Origin: Candidatus Faecaligallichristensenella faecipullorum
GTDB lineage: Bacteria > Bacillota > Clostridia > Christensenellales > Aristaeellaceae
NCBI GenBank assembly: GCA_018716505.1
Contig: DVJW01000178.1
Location: 1 to 43,915, forward strand
Direction: 5' to 3'
Length of the DNA stretch: 43,915 nucleotides
Positions 16,627-24,310 of this stretch are shown one piece after another. The translations under genes and the position numbers were made by a program. How positions within the stretch are numbered: position 1 is the first letter of the stretch; every line of letters begins with the position of its first letter. The notes under the pieces are model-generated. The model was not told the origin of the DNA and ran no database searches. It saw nothing but the letters and a program-made list of their open reading frames with translations.

Positions 16627-17700
16627 TTATTCCCCCGCCTCCGCGGTATCGGAACCGGTCTCAAAAAAGAGGCACTCAAAGGCGTCGGCCAAGGTGGGCA
16701 TGGCGTTCAGCGCCTGTTCAAGGGTGTTTTTGTTGTGCCCCACCTCAATCAAAATGGCGTTTTTGCCAATATGCTGGTTGTACCGCCCGGTCTTGACCAT
16801 GACATCCCGGCAAAGGCCGGGCACAAGCTGGTTGATGGTGGTGGTAAGCCTCTGTCCAAAGGCCAAATTTTCCTGATAAAAGGGCTTGACGTCAAAGGTT
16901 ACCGACCCCTGGCCCTTGCCGTTGCCGATTAAAACCATGAGCCGGGCGGCCTGTCCGTCGGGGGTTTCCACATAGAGCGGATTGCCGTTGGCTTTGCTGT
17001 AGGCATCCCGGTGCAGGTCGATATACAGGTCAAAGTGCTGATCCGCATAGCTTTCCAAGGTCTTCAGCGACCGGGTATAGGCGGTGCCCAGCCGGGGCGG
17101 CTCGTGGTCGGTCAAATCGTGAACCACCTCAAACCCCCGCTCCTCCAAGAGCTTTGTGAGCTCGGTGCCCACCCGAACCACCGAATATTCCGGATCCGCG
17201 GTGCGCCATTCCCCGGTTTCCACATAGCGGTCGCCCTCGATCTGTTCATAGGCCTCATGGGTGTGGGTGTGATAGATCAATACCCGGGGCTTTTCTCCGT
17301 CGCTTAATGGGCGCACGGTCTGCTCGGGCAAAATTTCCACCTGCATCTCGGGCACGTCCTGCCGGTCAGTGTGCTCATTTTCGTCCAGCAAAATATCGCC
17401 CCTGGAGGCGGTCAAGGCTTCCGGGGCGTCGGTGGGCATGAGGTCAAACTCCACGATTTTTATATCCGGCGCATCATTATCAACGGTCTCAACGGAGAAG
17501 GCGGCCACCGCCGCATTCTCCTGGGCAATGGCCGCCGTTTCCACCGGGATGACTTGGGTCTTCTGCCAATTGAGCGTCGGCGTGCTGCTTTGATTGATCA
17601 CCATCATCCTGATGGCCAAAACCGCCAGCACAATGACCAGCAACACCGCCACCGCCCCAAGGGCCAACTGCGATCCCTTGATTACCTTGATGCGAATCAT
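16627..17700 (-). CDS. spoIIP: Stage II sporulation protein P
   Basis: SpoIIP is the membrane-anchored amidase/endopeptidase that, with SpoIID and SpoIIM, degrades septal peptidoglycan during engulfment of the forespore. The 357-residue protein has an N-terminal transmembrane helix (LALGAVAVLLVIVLAVLAIRMMV, about 10-32), a linker, then the catalytic domain with the zinc-ligand region VLIYHTHTHEAYE. It continues with DLYIDLHRDAY and the C-terminal NAILIEVGHNKNTLEQALNA. I choose the ATG at 17698-17700, preceded by GAGGTGG; a GTG 9 bases upstream lies inside that site. It lies directly downstream of gpr, a common arrangement in endospore formers. Confidence 0.95.
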   Translation of the reverse strand: MIRIKVIKGSQLALGAVAVLLVIVLAVLAIRMMVINQSSTPTLNWQKTQVIPVETAAIAQENAAVAAFSVETVDNDAPDIKIVEFDLMPTDAPEALTASRGDILLDENEHTDRQDVPEMQVEILPEQTVRPLSDGEKPRVLIYHTHTHEAYEQIEGDRYVETGEWRTADPEYSVVRVGTELTKLLEERGFEVVHDLTDHEPPRLGTAYTRSLKTLESYADQHFDLYIDLHRDAYSKANGNPLYVETPDGQAARLMVLIGNGKGQGSVTFDVKPFYQENLAFGQRLTTTINQLVPGLCRDVMVKTGRYNQHIGKNAILIEVGHNKNTLEQALNAMPTLADAFECLFFETGSDTAEAGE

Positions 17701-17754
17701 CTGTTCCACCTCGCTTGGCGCTTTCTGGTTTAAGATATTCGCCTTTTCGCCGGT

Positions 17755-18693
17755 CTATTCCATCATGGTCTGGATTTCCTCATCGCTGAGCGCGGGCTGA
17801 AGCGCCCGGTTAATGCCCCGGGCCAATACCCAGGCCGCCTGGTCGATGAGGCTGTCCACCTCCCGGGGGGTTACGATCATATCGCCCACCGCGTTCCCGG
17901 ATAATTGTCCGGCCAACTCGTCCAGCGCTTCATCCAATTGATCGTCCTGCTGCATGCCTTCGCTCAAAAGCTCCAGCGCGTCCCGGGCAATGGTGGCCGC
18001 GTACACCACCATGGGCATGCCCACCGCCAAAACCGGCACGCCCAGGCTTTGCTGGTTCAGGGCGCTTCGGTGGTTGCCCACCCCGGAACCGGGCTGAATG
18101 CCGGTATCCGTGAGCTGCACCGCCGAGCCCACCCGCCTTGTGCTGCGCGCGGCCAGACTGTCGATGCAAATCAAGCAGCAGGGGTTGAGCCGGTCCACCA
18201 GGCTTTTGACCACCTCAAAGGTCTCCAACCCACTCACGCCCAACACGCCCGGAGCCAGCGCGCAAACCGAGCGCATGCGCTCATCCATCTTCTCGGGCAT
18301 GGTATTGAATAGATGGCGGGTCACCAACGTCCTGTCCACCACCTTGCTGCCCAAGGAATCCGGGGTGATCTTGCGATTGCCCAATCCGATGACCAAAACC
18401 GGCTGCTCTTTGTTGATCCTGCCTTCCAAAAGCCGCTCAATCTGTTGGCCCAAAAGGTCGGAGACCCGCCGCCTCTCCTCCAGTTCGTGCCGGGCCAGCC
18501 CCGGACATTCCAAGGTCACATAATGGCCGGGCGCTTTGCCCAGCATCCTGGCGCCCTGCTCGCTGTCAATGCGCACCTCGGTAATCTCTACGCCGCCCGC
18601 GCTCCATTGATTCATCTTAACCCCGTCAATGGAGGTTCGCTCCCCGGCGTTTACCGCCTCCATGGCCAGATCGGTGCGAATTTGTTTTCTCAT
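17755..18693 (-). CDS. gpr: Germination protease GPR
   Basis: GPR degrades small acid-soluble spore proteins during germination. It has a short propeptide and the conserved N-terminal IRTDLAMEA. Conserved blocks follow: GHYVTLECPGL, VIGLGNRKITPDSLGSKVV, ALAPGVLGVSGLETFEVVKSLVDR, CLICIDSLAARSTRRVGSAVQLTDTGIQPGSGVGNHRSALN, and GVPVLAVGMPMVVYA. I use the ATG at 18691-18693 (312 residues), preceded by GCGAGGGAG. Another ATG in frame at 18753 would add 20 basic residues and has a weaker ribosome binding site. In Bacillus the gene is transcribed in the forespore by sigma-F and sigma-G; no clear match to those promoters was found. It is operonic with spoIIP and divergent from rpsT. Confidence 0.95.
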   Translation of the reverse strand: MRKQIRTDLAMEAVNAGERTSIDGVKMNQWSAGGVEITEVRIDSEQGARMLGKAPGHYVTLECPGLARHELEERRRVSDLLGQQIERLLEGRINKEQPVLVIGLGNRKITPDSLGSKVVDRTLVTRHLFNTMPEKMDERMRSVCALAPGVLGVSGLETFEVVKSLVDRLNPCCLICIDSLAARSTRRVGSAVQLTDTGIQPGSGVGNHRSALNQQSLGVPVLAVGMPMVVYAATIARDALELLSEGMQQDDQLDEALDELAGQLSGNAVGDMIVTPREVDSLIDQAAWVLARGINRALQPALSDEEIQTMME

Positions 18694-18817
18694 GACTCCC
18701 TCGCCGCCTTTTTGCTTTTTATCGGTAGCCTGCCGCGATTTGCGCCGAATCATACCTTTTTTTGCGCTTTTCCAGCTTAGGCCAACAAACTGTTAACGAT
18801 AAAGTTCTGTATATCTA

Positions 18818-18846
18818 TTGCAAAACCGCCCCGAGCGTGTTAAAAT
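18818..18846 (+). promoter_or_regulatory. Promoter of rpsT
   Basis: TTGCAA (18818-18823) and TAAAAT (18841-18846) are 17 bases apart. GGGAGGTG follows at 18869-18876. Confidence 0.8.
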
Positions 18847-18883
18847 ATCATTTGTTGAGCAAAAGGCAGGGAGGTGAACAGTT

Positions 18884-19144
18884 TTGCCGAACATCAAATC
18901 CGCTATCAAGCGCGTGAAGGTAAATAAAACCAAGAATCTGCGCAACCGGATGATTAAGTCTGCCATGCGTACGACTGTCAAGAAGTTTGAGACCGCCGTT
19001 TCCGAGGGCAACGCCGATGCCAAGATGCTGTCTGTGACCGCAGGCGCGATTGACAAGGCCGCCGCGAAGGGCGTTATGCATAAGAACGCCGCGAACCGCA
19101 AAAAGGCTCGTCTGGCGAAGCGTCTGGCCAAGGCCCAGGCTTAA
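18884..19144 (+). CDS. rpsT: 30S ribosomal protein S20
   Basis: S20 binds 16S rRNA early in 30S assembly. The 86-residue basic protein has the standard N-terminus PNIKSAIKRVKVNKTKNLRN and the C-terminal GVMHKNAANRKKARLAKRLA. The start codon is TTG, 7 bases after GGGAGGTG; no ATG is available near the conserved N-terminus. A UUG start for S20 is also known in Escherichia coli, where it is part of autogenous control, so its occurrence here may be functional rather than chance. It has its own promoter and terminator. Confidence 0.97.
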   Translation: MPNIKSAIKRVKVNKTKNLRNRMIKSAMRTTVKKFETAVSEGNADAKMLSVTAGAIDKAAAKGVMHKNAANRKKARLAKRLAKAQA

Positions 19145-19166
19145 GTTTCATCCTTTCATAAGTTTG

Positions 19167-19195
19167 GACAGAACGATTTTGTTCTGTCTTTTCTT
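19167..19195 (+). terminator. Terminator of rpsT
   Basis: An 8-base perfect stem (GACAGAAC with GTTCTGTC) with loop GATTTT is followed by TTTTCTTTTG. Confidence 0.88.
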
Positions 19196-19321
19196 TTGTC
19201 TGTTTTGCGTTCCGTCTTTCCTTTCCTGCTATAGCCTACTTTTTTCTGAAACCATAAAAATGTGGTGGCAAATGGTTCAAGGCTTTGAGGAGATAGCTGT
19301 CCAACCCTCTATCAAGCTTTA

Positions 19322-19350
19322 TTGACAAACCGAAACCGTCGAACTATAAT
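19322..19350 (+). promoter_or_regulatory. Consensus promoter of the DUF5713 gene
   Basis: TTGACA (19322-19327) and TATAAT (19345-19350) are separated by exactly 17 bases, a perfect sigma-A promoter. Confidence 0.88.
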
Positions 19351-19410
19351 GAAGCGAATGAAGCGGCGGACGAACCAAGACGTTTAGAAAAGCGAGAGGA
19401 GCATTGAGCT

Positions 19411-19737
19411 ATGAAAACACTTGACCCGCACTATACGCTGTTGAACGAGATGTATCAGGACGAATATTTCCCCGACTTTCTGGTGGACAAGGTCAAGGCA
19501 GAAATCCAAAAGGTTATTGCCCTGCTGGAAAGCGGTGAAACCGATACGAGAATCATTCAAGAAAAGTTGGACGAAATGACCCGCGCCATCAACGACTTAC
19601 AGGATGAGTTCGACGAAAACGACAGTGAAATCGAAACCGCAGCCCGTGACTGTATCGGAGAGACCGTGGAACACGTACTGGAATGGTTCGATATTCCCAT
19701 CCCCGTGGAGGAAGCTATCCGAGAGCGGGAATGGTAA
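19411..19737 (+). CDS. DUF5713 family protein
   Basis: This 108-residue, strongly acidic, all-helical protein has no signal or membrane segment. The sequence (LLNEMYQDEYFPDFLVDKVK, LDEMTRAINDLQDEFDENDS, EIETAARD, and the terminal EEAIREREW) fits DUF5713, a family of unknown function found as single genes in many Firmicutes. The ATG is preceded by GAGAGGAG. It stands alone, with a consensus promoter and a downstream hairpin. The 19.2-19.9 kb stretch is more AT-rich than its surroundings and its codon choice looks less GC-biased, which may point to acquisition by transfer. No function can be assigned. Confidence 0.85.
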   Translation: MKTLDPHYTLLNEMYQDEYFPDFLVDKVKAEIQKVIALLESGETDTRIIQEKLDEMTRAINDLQDEFDENDSEIETAARDCIGETVEHVLEWFDIPIPVEEAIREREW

Positions 19738-19838
19738 CACCCGTGCTGCCGCGCGGACAATGCCACAGCTGAAGGCTTCGATTGCGGCAAAATAGAAATG
19801 AAATAATAACTTTCATAAAAAACTCAAGCGCAAAAAAA

Positions 19839-19884
19839 TCGGCACTTTGGGAAGCTGTTTTACTTCTGCAAGGTGCCGACTTTT
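19839..19884 (+). terminator. Terminator of the DUF5713 gene
   Basis: TCGGCACTTTG pairs with CAAGGTGCCGA (one G-T pair), with an inner GAAG/CTTC pairing, and is followed by CTTTTG. The 100 bases between the gene and this hairpin hold no recognised feature. Confidence 0.7.
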
Positions 19885-19929
19885 GTGCATGACTTTTTTA
19901 GCAGGCTATTGTTCAACAGCCCTCGTTTC

Positions 19930-21291
19930 TTATGCGTTTTCCAGGCTGCCCTGCGCCCTCAAACGGGCTTGAAGCCGCTTTACACAGGTGAGATACAGCG
20001 GGATGAGCAAGATGTTCGCCCCGATCCAGGCCGCCGGATTGGCAAAGCAAACCGCGTCAAACTGGAATTGGCTCACCAGGCAAAACGCCACCAGCGCCCG
20101 GGCCACCAACTCGAATACCCCGGCCAGCATGGCGGGCAGGCTGTACCCCATGCCCTGAAGCGCGTTGCGCAGGGCCAACAGCAGCCCCAGCAGCGGGAAA
20201 AACAAGCTGTTGATCCAGGTAAACTGGGCCACGCGGGATAGGATCTGCACCTCGCCCGCGTCCAGGAACAGCAGCGCCAGCTGCCTGCCGAAAAGGTTGA
20301 CGACCGCAAAGGAAAATATGCTGCTGATGGCCACCGCCCCCAGGCCCTGACGCATGCCCGACCGAACCCGATCCATCCGGCCGGCGCCCAGGTTCTGGCC
20401 GCAATAGGTGGCCATGGTCACGCCCAAGGCCTCCATGGGTTGGGTAGCCAGCATCTGGACCTTGCCCGCCGCAGTAACCGCGGCCACAATTTCCGAACCC
20501 AGGCCGTTTACCGCCCGCTGCAACACCACCGATCCCACCGCCGTAAAGCTGAATTGAAGCCCCATGGGCAGTCCATTTAACAACCCCTGCTTGGCAATGG
20601 GCCAATTGAAGGCCATTTCTTCCCGCTTGACATGCAATATGGGATAGTGCTTTCGGATAAACATCACGCACAATATCCCGCTCACCGCCTGGGAAATCAC
20701 GGTGGCGTAGGCCGCGCCCGCCACCCCCATGTGCAAAACCAACACGGCCAACAGGTCCAGCGCCACGTTGAGCAGCGCGGAGATCATCAAAAACAAAAGC
20801 GGGGTTTTGCTGTCGCCCAGGGCGCGCAATATGCCCGCAGGCAGATTGTACAGCATTGTGGCCGCAATGCCCGCAAAAATGATTACAATATAATCGTAAG
20901 CCTGGTCAAAAATATCCGCAGGCGTGTCCATGATGGCCAAAATTTCCCGGGTAAAGCAGACCGTTACCGTGGTCAGCACCAGGGCGACGGCCAGCGATAT
21001 ATAAATCGCGTTCATGAGGGTCTTGCGCACCCCCACCAGATCGCCCGCCCCAAACCGCTGGGATATGGATATACACAGTCCGCTGCACAATCCTTGCACA
21101 AATCCGATCACCAGAAAATTCAGAGAGCCCGTGGAGCCCACCGCGGCCAACGCGTATTTGCCCACGCCCTTGCCCACGATGATGGCGTCCACCATGTTGT
21201 AAAACTGCTGAAACAGATTGCCCAAAAACATGGGCACCATGAACGCCAAGATCAGCCGAATGGGTTTTCCTTCCGTCATGTCCCGAACCAT
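19930..21291 (-). CDS. MATE-family multidrug/toxin efflux transporter
   Basis: This is a multi-helix integral membrane protein (about 453 residues, 12 predicted helices) of the MATE family, which exports cationic drugs or metabolites using a Na+ or H+ gradient. The MATE N-terminal signature is visible (IRLILAFMVPMFLGNLFQQFYNMVDAIIVG), and the second repeat has GLLNGLPMGLQFSFTAVGSVVLQRAVN. It best resembles the DinF/NorM-like branch common in Clostridia. I start at the ATG (21289-21291), preceded by GGAAGGTGGG; a GTG at 21303 lies inside that site. It is monocistronic. The substrate cannot be told from sequence. Confidence 0.94.
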   Translation of the reverse strand: MVRDMTEGKPIRLILAFMVPMFLGNLFQQFYNMVDAIIVGKGVGKYALAAVGSTGSLNFLVIGFVQGLCSGLCISISQRFGAGDLVGVRKTLMNAIYISLAVALVLTTVTVCFTREILAIMDTPADIFDQAYDYIVIIFAGIAATMLYNLPAGILRALGDSKTPLLFLMISALLNVALDLLAVLVLHMGVAGAAYATVISQAVSGILCVMFIRKHYPILHVKREEMAFNWPIAKQGLLNGLPMGLQFSFTAVGSVVLQRAVNGLGSEIVAAVTAAGKVQMLATQPMEALGVTMATYCGQNLGAGRMDRVRSGMRQGLGAVAISSIFSFAVVNLFGRQLALLFLDAGEVQILSRVAQFTWINSLFFPLLGLLLALRNALQGMGYSLPAMLAGVFELVARALVAFCLVSQFQFDAVCFANPAAWIGANILLIPLYLTCVKRLQARLRAQGSLENA

Positions 21292-21402
21292 TGCTTCGCC
21301 CACCTTCCATGGGGTCTATTGTACAACGTTCGGATGGATAAAATAAACGTATGTTTTGAAAAATTCCTTCTGTTTTCTGTTCGTTTATTTGACCTTTTCC
21401 AT

Positions 21403-21433
21403 AAAAAAGCGCACCGCAGCTTTGGCGATGCGC
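21403..21433 (-). terminator. Terminator of the URO-D-like gene
   Basis: On the minus strand, GCGCATCGC pairs with GCGGTGCGC across a 7-base loop and is followed by TTTTTTA. Confidence 0.8.
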
Positions 21434-21456
21434 CGAAGCGGAATCTTTTCCTTATT

Positions 21457-22461
21457 TTAATGGATGCTGTGCGCCCGGGCGGTGTCAATCAAAGCGCGCA
21501 AATTCTCATAGGGCACATCCACCTGTATCTCCTGGCTGGGCGCGGTGATGTAGCCGCCGTGCACGCTCATCAGCTTGATGGTCTGCTCGGTCTCCCGCGC
21601 CACCTGCTCAGGCGTGCCGTTCGGCAAGGTGCGCTGGGTGCTGATGCCACCATAAAAGGCGATCTTGTCCCCATACAGCCGCTTCAATTCGCTCAAATCC
21701 ATGCACTCGGGCTGCACCGGGTTGAGGGCATCCACCCCCATTTGGGTAAGCTCTTCCATGATCTTCACGATGTTTCCACAGGAATGAATAAACACATCCT
21801 TGCCATAGCGCTTGATGAGGTCGTATTCCTGCTGTTCGCCGGGCTGAATCATGGTTTTCCAGCATTTGGGCGACATGATTAAATCCCTCTGGGTGCCCCA
21901 ATCTGAACCCAGCAGCACACCCTCATAATCATTGCAGCAAAGAATATTTTCCAGCATGACCAGGTTCTTGCGGATAATCATATCCAAAAGCTGCTGCGAC
22001 CACTCGGGATCCCCCGCCAAATCGGCCAGGAAGTTCTCAATTCCCCGGCTGAAATAGGCCTTTTCCCAGTGGCTTCCCCAAATGGTCACCAGAAGATAGG
22101 CATCATAGGTCTCCCGCAGATACCGGGTCTTTTCGAAAAACTGCTCATAACTGCCCCGCCCAATGGTGTCGGGCAGGCGCCCGGGGGTATCCTCTTCTTT
22201 CAAAAACTCATCGGTCAGATTGTACCAGTCCCACCAGGGCGCATTGATGTACAGGATGTGATTCCCAATGGCCAACTGCACGGCCTGCATCTTGTCCAAA
22301 ATGCCGCGCCGGTAATCCTCCATCACCTGCTCATTGGGATAATCCTTGAGCAGCTGTTCCCCGTACTTATCACACCCCTCGCCAGTCATGTTGATGGCAT
22401 AGGGCACATAGGCGCTGTCCTGATGTCTGAGCGCTGAAATCAGTATCTCTTTACGGTTCAT
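21457..22461 (-). CDS. Uroporphyrinogen decarboxylase-like (URO-D family) protein, probable methyltransferase
   Basis: The 334-residue protein has a URO-D TIM barrel fold. It lacks the heme-pathway URO-D N-terminal signature RPPVWxMRQAG. It carries VFIHSCGNIVKIMEEL and VDALNPVQPECMDLSELKRLYGDKIAFYGGIS, as in the MtaA/CmuA-like and catabolic methyltransferase branch, where the His and Cys of H-x-C-G help bind zinc. A role in corrinoid- or cobalamin-dependent methyl transfer is therefore more likely than heme synthesis, but no corrinoid protein gene is nearby. The ATG (22459-22461) is chosen because GGGGAGG precedes it; a TTG 21 bases upstream is in frame. It is monocistronic with a terminator. 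Confidence 0.85.
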   Translation of the reverse strand: MNRKEILISALRHQDSAYVPYAINMTGEGCDKYGEQLLKDYPNEQVMEDYRRGILDKMQAVQLAIGNHILYINAPWWDWYNLTDEFLKEEDTPGRLPDTIGRGSYEQFFEKTRYLRETYDAYLLVTIWGSHWEKAYFSRGIENFLADLAGDPEWSQQLLDMIIRKNLVMLENILCCNDYEGVLLGSDWGTQRDLIMSPKCWKTMIQPGEQQEYDLIKRYGKDVFIHSCGNIVKIMEELTQMGVDALNPVQPECMDLSELKRLYGDKIAFYGGISTQRTLPNGTPEQVARETEQTIKLMSVHGGYITAPSQEIQVDVPYENLRALIDTARAHSIH

Positions 22462-22591
22462 GTCGCTTCCTCCCCAACCCAAAATGCGCCAGTAAGCGAA
22501 TCGTTTCCGCCTTCATCATACACCAGTCCCCGGCCTTTGTAAAGAAATAAAATTCCTCCGGCCTCATATAGATAGCCCGGAGGTGAACCCC

Positions 22592-23641
22592 ATGAAAAAC
22601 CGATGGGCGCTTTTGGGCGCGGTGCTGATGACCCTGCTGCTGTGGTGCTTTCCCGATCCCGCCCGAACTGCCGCCCTGGATTCCCTATCCACCTGGTTTT
22701 ATTCGGTGGTTCCGGGCCTGTTTCCCTTTTTTGTGCTGTTGCCCGCCCTCACCTGCCCCGAGGCCGCGCAGATCTATGAGCGAATGCTGGGCCGGGCCAT
22801 GCACCCGCTGTTCGGCCTGAGCGGGCGCACCGCGGCCGCCCTGGGGATAAGCCTGCTGTCCGGAAGCCCGGCGGGCGCCGCCGCCCTGGCCCGGTTGGAC
22901 GCGGATCAACCCTTTGCCCCGGACGAGGCCCTGCGCGCCGCTCTGCTCTGTTCGGGCTGCAACCCGCTGTTTTTAACCGGCGCGGTGGCCTCAGGCTTTT
23001 TGGGCCGGCCCGAGCTGGGCTGGGTGTTGGTGATTTCCCAAATTCTGGCGCTGATCACCTCCGGGATGCTGCTGCGCCGGGTGGGCAAGGGCAAAAGCCT
23101 GCCAGCCCGTTCCCCTGCCCCATCCGCCCAACCCACCCCGGCCATCAAGTGCGCTGTGCTGCAAATTCTGGGCATAGGCGGGTGCATGGTCTTTTTCGGG
23201 GTCATCGCCCGTTTGGCCGCCCTGTGCGCCGCCCTGCTTTTGCCCAATGTAAACCTGGAAACCCCGCTGATCTGCTTTTTGGAGCTGGGCGGAGGATGCG
23301 CCTCCCTGTGCGCCCTGCCCATGAGCGATGGTTTGCGGATTCCGCTCCTTTCCGCGGTCATCGGTTTTTCCGGGTTGTCCATCTGCATTCAAAGCCTGGG
23401 TTACCTAAAACCCATGGGTGTTCGTGCCCGGGATTTTCTGTTGGGCAAGGGGCTCCATGCCCTGCTGTGCGCCGGCTTCAGCGTTTTACTCATGCGCCTG
23501 AAGGCGCCCGCCGCCCCGGCCTTTGCCCCGATCAGCGCCGGAAGTCCGGACGCAACGCTGTTTTGGGCGGTGTTGAGCGCCGGATGCCTTTTGCTGCCTC
23601 CGCTGCTGGGCCGGGTCTTTTCCTGGCGCGAAACCCGGTAA
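22592..23641 (+). CDS. YlbJ/SpoVV-like sporulation membrane protein (nucleoside-recognition domain)
   Basis: The 349-residue polytopic membrane protein has about eight hydrophobic segments. Its pattern matches the YlbJ (SpoVV) family: LSTWFYSVVPGLFPFFVLL, GISLLSGSPAGAAALARL corresponding to the SGYPAGAK-type motif, LLCSGCNPLFLTGAVASGFL corresponding to the NPMFI-type motif, and a repeat of the fold in the second half. In Bacillus SpoVV is in the mother cell and helps transport dipicolinic acid into the forespore. The protein here is somewhat shorter and diverged, so it could be a paralogue. The ATG at 22592 is chosen because CCGGAGGTG precedes it; the in-frame GTG at 22583 is part of that site. 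Confidence 0.75.
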   Translation: MKNRWALLGAVLMTLLLWCFPDPARTAALDSLSTWFYSVVPGLFPFFVLLPALTCPEAAQIYERMLGRAMHPLFGLSGRTAAALGISLLSGSPAGAAALARLDADQPFAPDEALRAALLCSGCNPLFLTGAVASGFLGRPELGWVLVISQILALITSGMLLRRVGKGKSLPARSPAPSAQPTPAIKCAVLQILGIGGCMVFFGVIARLAALCAALLLPNVNLETPLICFLELGGGCASLCALPMSDGLRIPLLSAVIGFSGLSICIQSLGYLKPMGVRARDFLLGKGLHALLCAGFSVLLMRLKAPAAPAFAPISAGSPDATLFWAVLSAGCLLLPPLLGRVFSWRETR

Positions 23642-23659
23642 ACGCCGCCGGGTTTTAAA

Positions 23660-23715
23660 CATATGTCAATAATTTGCGCCAAGTTATTGACATATGCCCG
23701 TTAATAGGCTATAAT
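23660..23715 (+). promoter_or_regulatory. Promoter with a 13-base-arm inverted repeat upstream of the NifX-like gene
   Basis: CATATGTCAATAA (23660-23672) and TTATTGACATATG (23684-23696) are perfect inverted arms with an 11-base spacer. The right arm contains the -35 TTGACA (23687-23692); TATAAT is at 23710-23715 with 17 bases between. No T-run follows the hairpin, so an operator is more likely than a terminator of the upstream gene. Confidence 0.8.
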
Positions 23716-23763
23716 AAGACCCGATAAAGGCAAAACCTGCGGCAATTTTGAGGAGGCATTCTT

Positions 23764-24168
23764 ATGAAAATCGCGGTACCTTACGAAAACGGACAAATCT
23801 TCCAGCATTTTGGCCACACCGCCCAATTTAAGCTGTATGAAGTGGAAAATAACGCGGTGGTTTCCAGCCAAATCGTGGACACCAATGGCAGCGGTCACGG
23901 CGCGCTGGCCGGCTTTTTGAGCGCCCAAGGCGTGAATCTGCTGATCTGCGGCGGCATCGGCGGCGGCGCCCAGGTTGCGCTGGCTCAGGCCGGAATCCAG
24001 CTCATGGGCGGAGTGAGCGGCGCGGCGGACGAGCGGGTAAACGAATACCTGGCCGGGGCCTTGAGCTACAATCCCGATGTGCATTGCGACCATCATGACC
24101 ACGAGCATGGTTCCTGCGGCGAGCATCATTGCGGCGACCATGGCTGCGGCGGCCATAGCTGCCATTGA
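23764..24168 (+). CDS. NifX/NifB-type dinitrogenase iron-molybdenum cofactor domain protein with His/Cys-rich tail
   Basis: The 134-residue protein has the small Fe-Mo-cofactor biosynthesis fold (KIAVPYENGQIFQHFGHTAQF, VNLLICGGIGGGAQVALAQAGIQLMGGVSGAADERV), as in NifX, NafY and MTH1175-like proteins. Residues about 106-134 are a tail of alternating His, Asp, Gly and Cys (CDHHDHEHGSCG, HHCGDHGCGGHSCH) suited to metal binding. No nitrogenase genes are present; stand-alone members occur in many anaerobes and are thought to carry iron-sulfur or other metal clusters. The ATG follows GAGGAGG. A large inverted repeat over the promoter suggests tight regulation, plausibly by metal or redox state; this is inference. 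Confidence 0.9.
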   Translation: MKIAVPYENGQIFQHFGHTAQFKLYEVENNAVVSSQIVDTNGSGHGALAGFLSAQGVNLLICGGIGGGAQVALAQAGIQLMGGVSGAADERVNEYLAGALSYNPDVHCDHHDHEHGSCGEHHCGDHGCGGHSCH

Positions 24169-24188
24169 TCCAAACCAGTTTCTTTAAC

Positions 24189-24229
24189 AGGGCGTCCGGG
24201 GGTAGGTTCCCCCGAGCGCCCTTAACTTT
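24189..24229 (+). terminator. Terminator of the NifX-like gene
   Basis: AGGGCG and CGGGGG pair with CCCCCG and CGCCCT around a 2-base internal mismatch, followed by TAACTTTTG. Confidence 0.72.
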
Positions 24230-24310
24230 TGTGCCGGAAGCCATTTACCCCCTGGACAATTTCCTCAAAATATAGTACCCTCATAACAACACCAAGGGAG
24301 GGGATTTTCC

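Noticed and set aside
20632-21882. Plus-strand frame of 416 codons spanning MATE and URO-D genes
   Set aside because: It crosses two well-supported minus-strand genes and a terminator.
23660-23696. Inverted repeat as a terminator of the YlbJ-like gene
   Set aside because: No T-run follows and the right arm contains the -35 box of the next gene, so an operator is the better reading.
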